A stretch of 64,000 nucleotides of DNA from Sabulicella rubraurantiaca (lineage in GTDB: Bacteria; Pseudomonadota; Alphaproteobacteria; Acetobacterales; Acetobacteraceae): contig NZ_JAFEUU010000017.1 of assembly GCF_017355885.1 (NCBI RefSeq), positions 1-64,000 on the forward strand, read 5' to 3'. How positions within the stretch are numbered: the first letter of the stretch is position 1; each line of letters begins with the position of its first letter. Shown here piece by piece: positions 63,471-64,000 of the stretch. The position numbers and the translations under genes are program-made. The notes under the pieces are model-generated. The model ran no database searches. It saw only the letters and a program-made list of their open reading frames with translations, and was not told the origin of the DNA.

Positions 63471-63848
63471 CCGACGATGCCGGCAATATTATTCTAGAAT
63501 ATAGAATGGATTTTGATACTTATTCTTAAGGATTGAACCGTAAGGGAATCTCCCGAGTTTCATTGGACCCAATACTCCGGCACAAACTCACTCGCGGCAC
63601 ACGCTCTGGTTGTATCAATGACTGGGCTTTGCTGCCGCAGGATGAAAGCACCCCAGGGTGGGGCTGCTGTCCGGAGGGATCATGAACGTTTGGATAACCG
63701 CAAATCGTGATGCCCATGCCTCTCCCATACCGGGAGGGTTTCCATCCAATTTGCATATCCAAATTCTTCCTCGTTACAGCATGTTTCGGAAAGCTTCTCT
63801 GACTTTCTGAAAAAGGTAACGACGGATAACATCCGCGGAGAGACCAAA
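63471..63848. other. AT-rich intergenic region
   Basis: This 378-base stretch, especially 63480-63545, is markedly richer in A and T than the rest of the window. It holds a 10-base palindrome ATTCTAGAAT at 63491-63500 followed by a second AGAAT. Minus-strand frames at 63526-63897 and 63680-63964 show no motif and have no ribosome sites, so I do not call them genes. It should contain the promoter of the gene starting at 63849. Confidence 0.5.
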
Positions 63849-64000
63849 ATGAGCCTACTGTCCCTTCCGGCGCTCGGCGCCGGCGGTATCGTTGCACTGT
63901 CGCTTGAAAACGCCGGAGCCCAGACTCTCAAATCTGGCATTGTCACTCTCGGGCAAGTCTTCAAACAGGGCGACGTTCCCAGTGGGACGGGTCTCGTGGC
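63849..64000 (+). CDS. Unknown protein (partial, runs off the right edge)
   Basis: An ATG at 63849 behind a GCGGAGAG ribosome site opens a frame with no stop to the window end (50 full codons). It begins MSLLSLPALGAGGIVALSLE and continues with a GIVTLGQVFKQGDVPSG segment. I do not recognise the family; the second segment suggests the start of a beta-rich domain. A weak signal-like hydrophobic stretch lies at 3-18. It is likely coding because of the ribosome site and the continuous frame. Confidence 0.5.
   Translation, partial: MSLLSLPALGAGGIVALSLENAGAQTLKSGIVTLGQVFKQGDVPSGTGLV

Noticed and set aside
63526-63964. Two overlapping minus-strand frames at the right edge
   Set aside because: No ribosome sites, no motifs, and the plus-strand frame at 63849 has a better start signal.
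1-64000. CRISPR arrays, tRNA or rRNA genes, prophage and secondary-metabolite clusters
   Set aside because: No regularly spaced repeats, no cloverleaf sequences in the intergenic gaps I inspected, and no structural phage or biosynthetic megasynthase genes were seen.

Overview
The window is a compact, GC-rich (mostly well above 65% by eye) chromosomal segment of an alphaproteobacterium. The best guess is a Roseomonas-like member of the Acetobacteraceae. This rests on gene content: orphan Bug-type solute receptors, a Bradyrhizobium-type D-tartrate dehydratase, the succinylase lysine pathway, the rpmH-rnpA-yidD-yidC-engB-argB block, 3-hydroxybutyrate dehydrogenase and PEP-CTERM proteins. Genus is an inference; there is no rRNA gene here, and I found no tRNA gene or CRISPR array.

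Layout. The left edge (1-4717) holds the start of an IS630-type transposase, a KGG stress protein, a flavin monooxygenase, a YeiH-type exporter, a DUF169 protein and a glycosyltransferase. At 4718-7123 there is an insertion-sequence island: a truncated IS5-type element cut by the left end of an IS3-type element, a lower-GC PEP-CTERM gene with two X25-like domains, a scrap resembling a nucleotide-sugar dehydrogenase, and a complete IS5-type element whose transposase is split by one stop codon. At 7124-18833 lies a catabolic stretch: permease with pyridoxal kinase, CoA-transferase with acyl-CoA dehydrogenase, two LysR regulators, D-tartrate dehydratase, a secreted hydrolase, two Bug receptors and a GlcG/HbpS protein. 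At 18874-28453 there are housekeeping genes (hsp20, def-fmt-truA, dapD-dapE, HNH nuclease, gluQRS, RlmI-like methyltransferase).

At 28467-34574 are patatin and 3-hydroxybutyrate dehydrogenase genes, then the rpmH-to-argB run with a good sigma-70 promoter. At 34654-39383 are a large orphan hybrid histidine kinase and a TelA/XpaC pair with a coupled 41-residue membrane protein. At 39529-43780 are a four-gene operon ending in a MAPEG protein and a LivJ-like binding protein. At 43767-51192 are a complete ugp (glycerol-3-phosphate ABC) operon preceded by a good Pho-box match, with a Bug receptor as its last gene, then diaminopropionate ammonia-lyase and a D-erythronate dehydrogenase-like gene. At 51282-61478 are thioesterase, DNA polymerase IV, PhoX phosphatase, ROK kinase, TusA, a histone-deacetylase-family amidohydrolase and the isoprenoid run xseB-ispA-dxs-tlyA. 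The right edge has a decayed PEP-CTERM gene, a CelD-like acetyltransferase, an AT-rich gap and the start of an unknown gene.

Genes are packed in overlapping operons (ATGA and TGATG junctions are common), and several convergent pairs share stop-codon bases. The parts that look unlike ordinary backbone are the IS island, the two PEP-CTERM loci and the AT-rich right edge. Regulatory candidates are the Pho box of ugpB, a possible RNA thermometer before hsp20, an EcfG-like promoter before the KGG gene and a dyad between the LysR gene and tarD.
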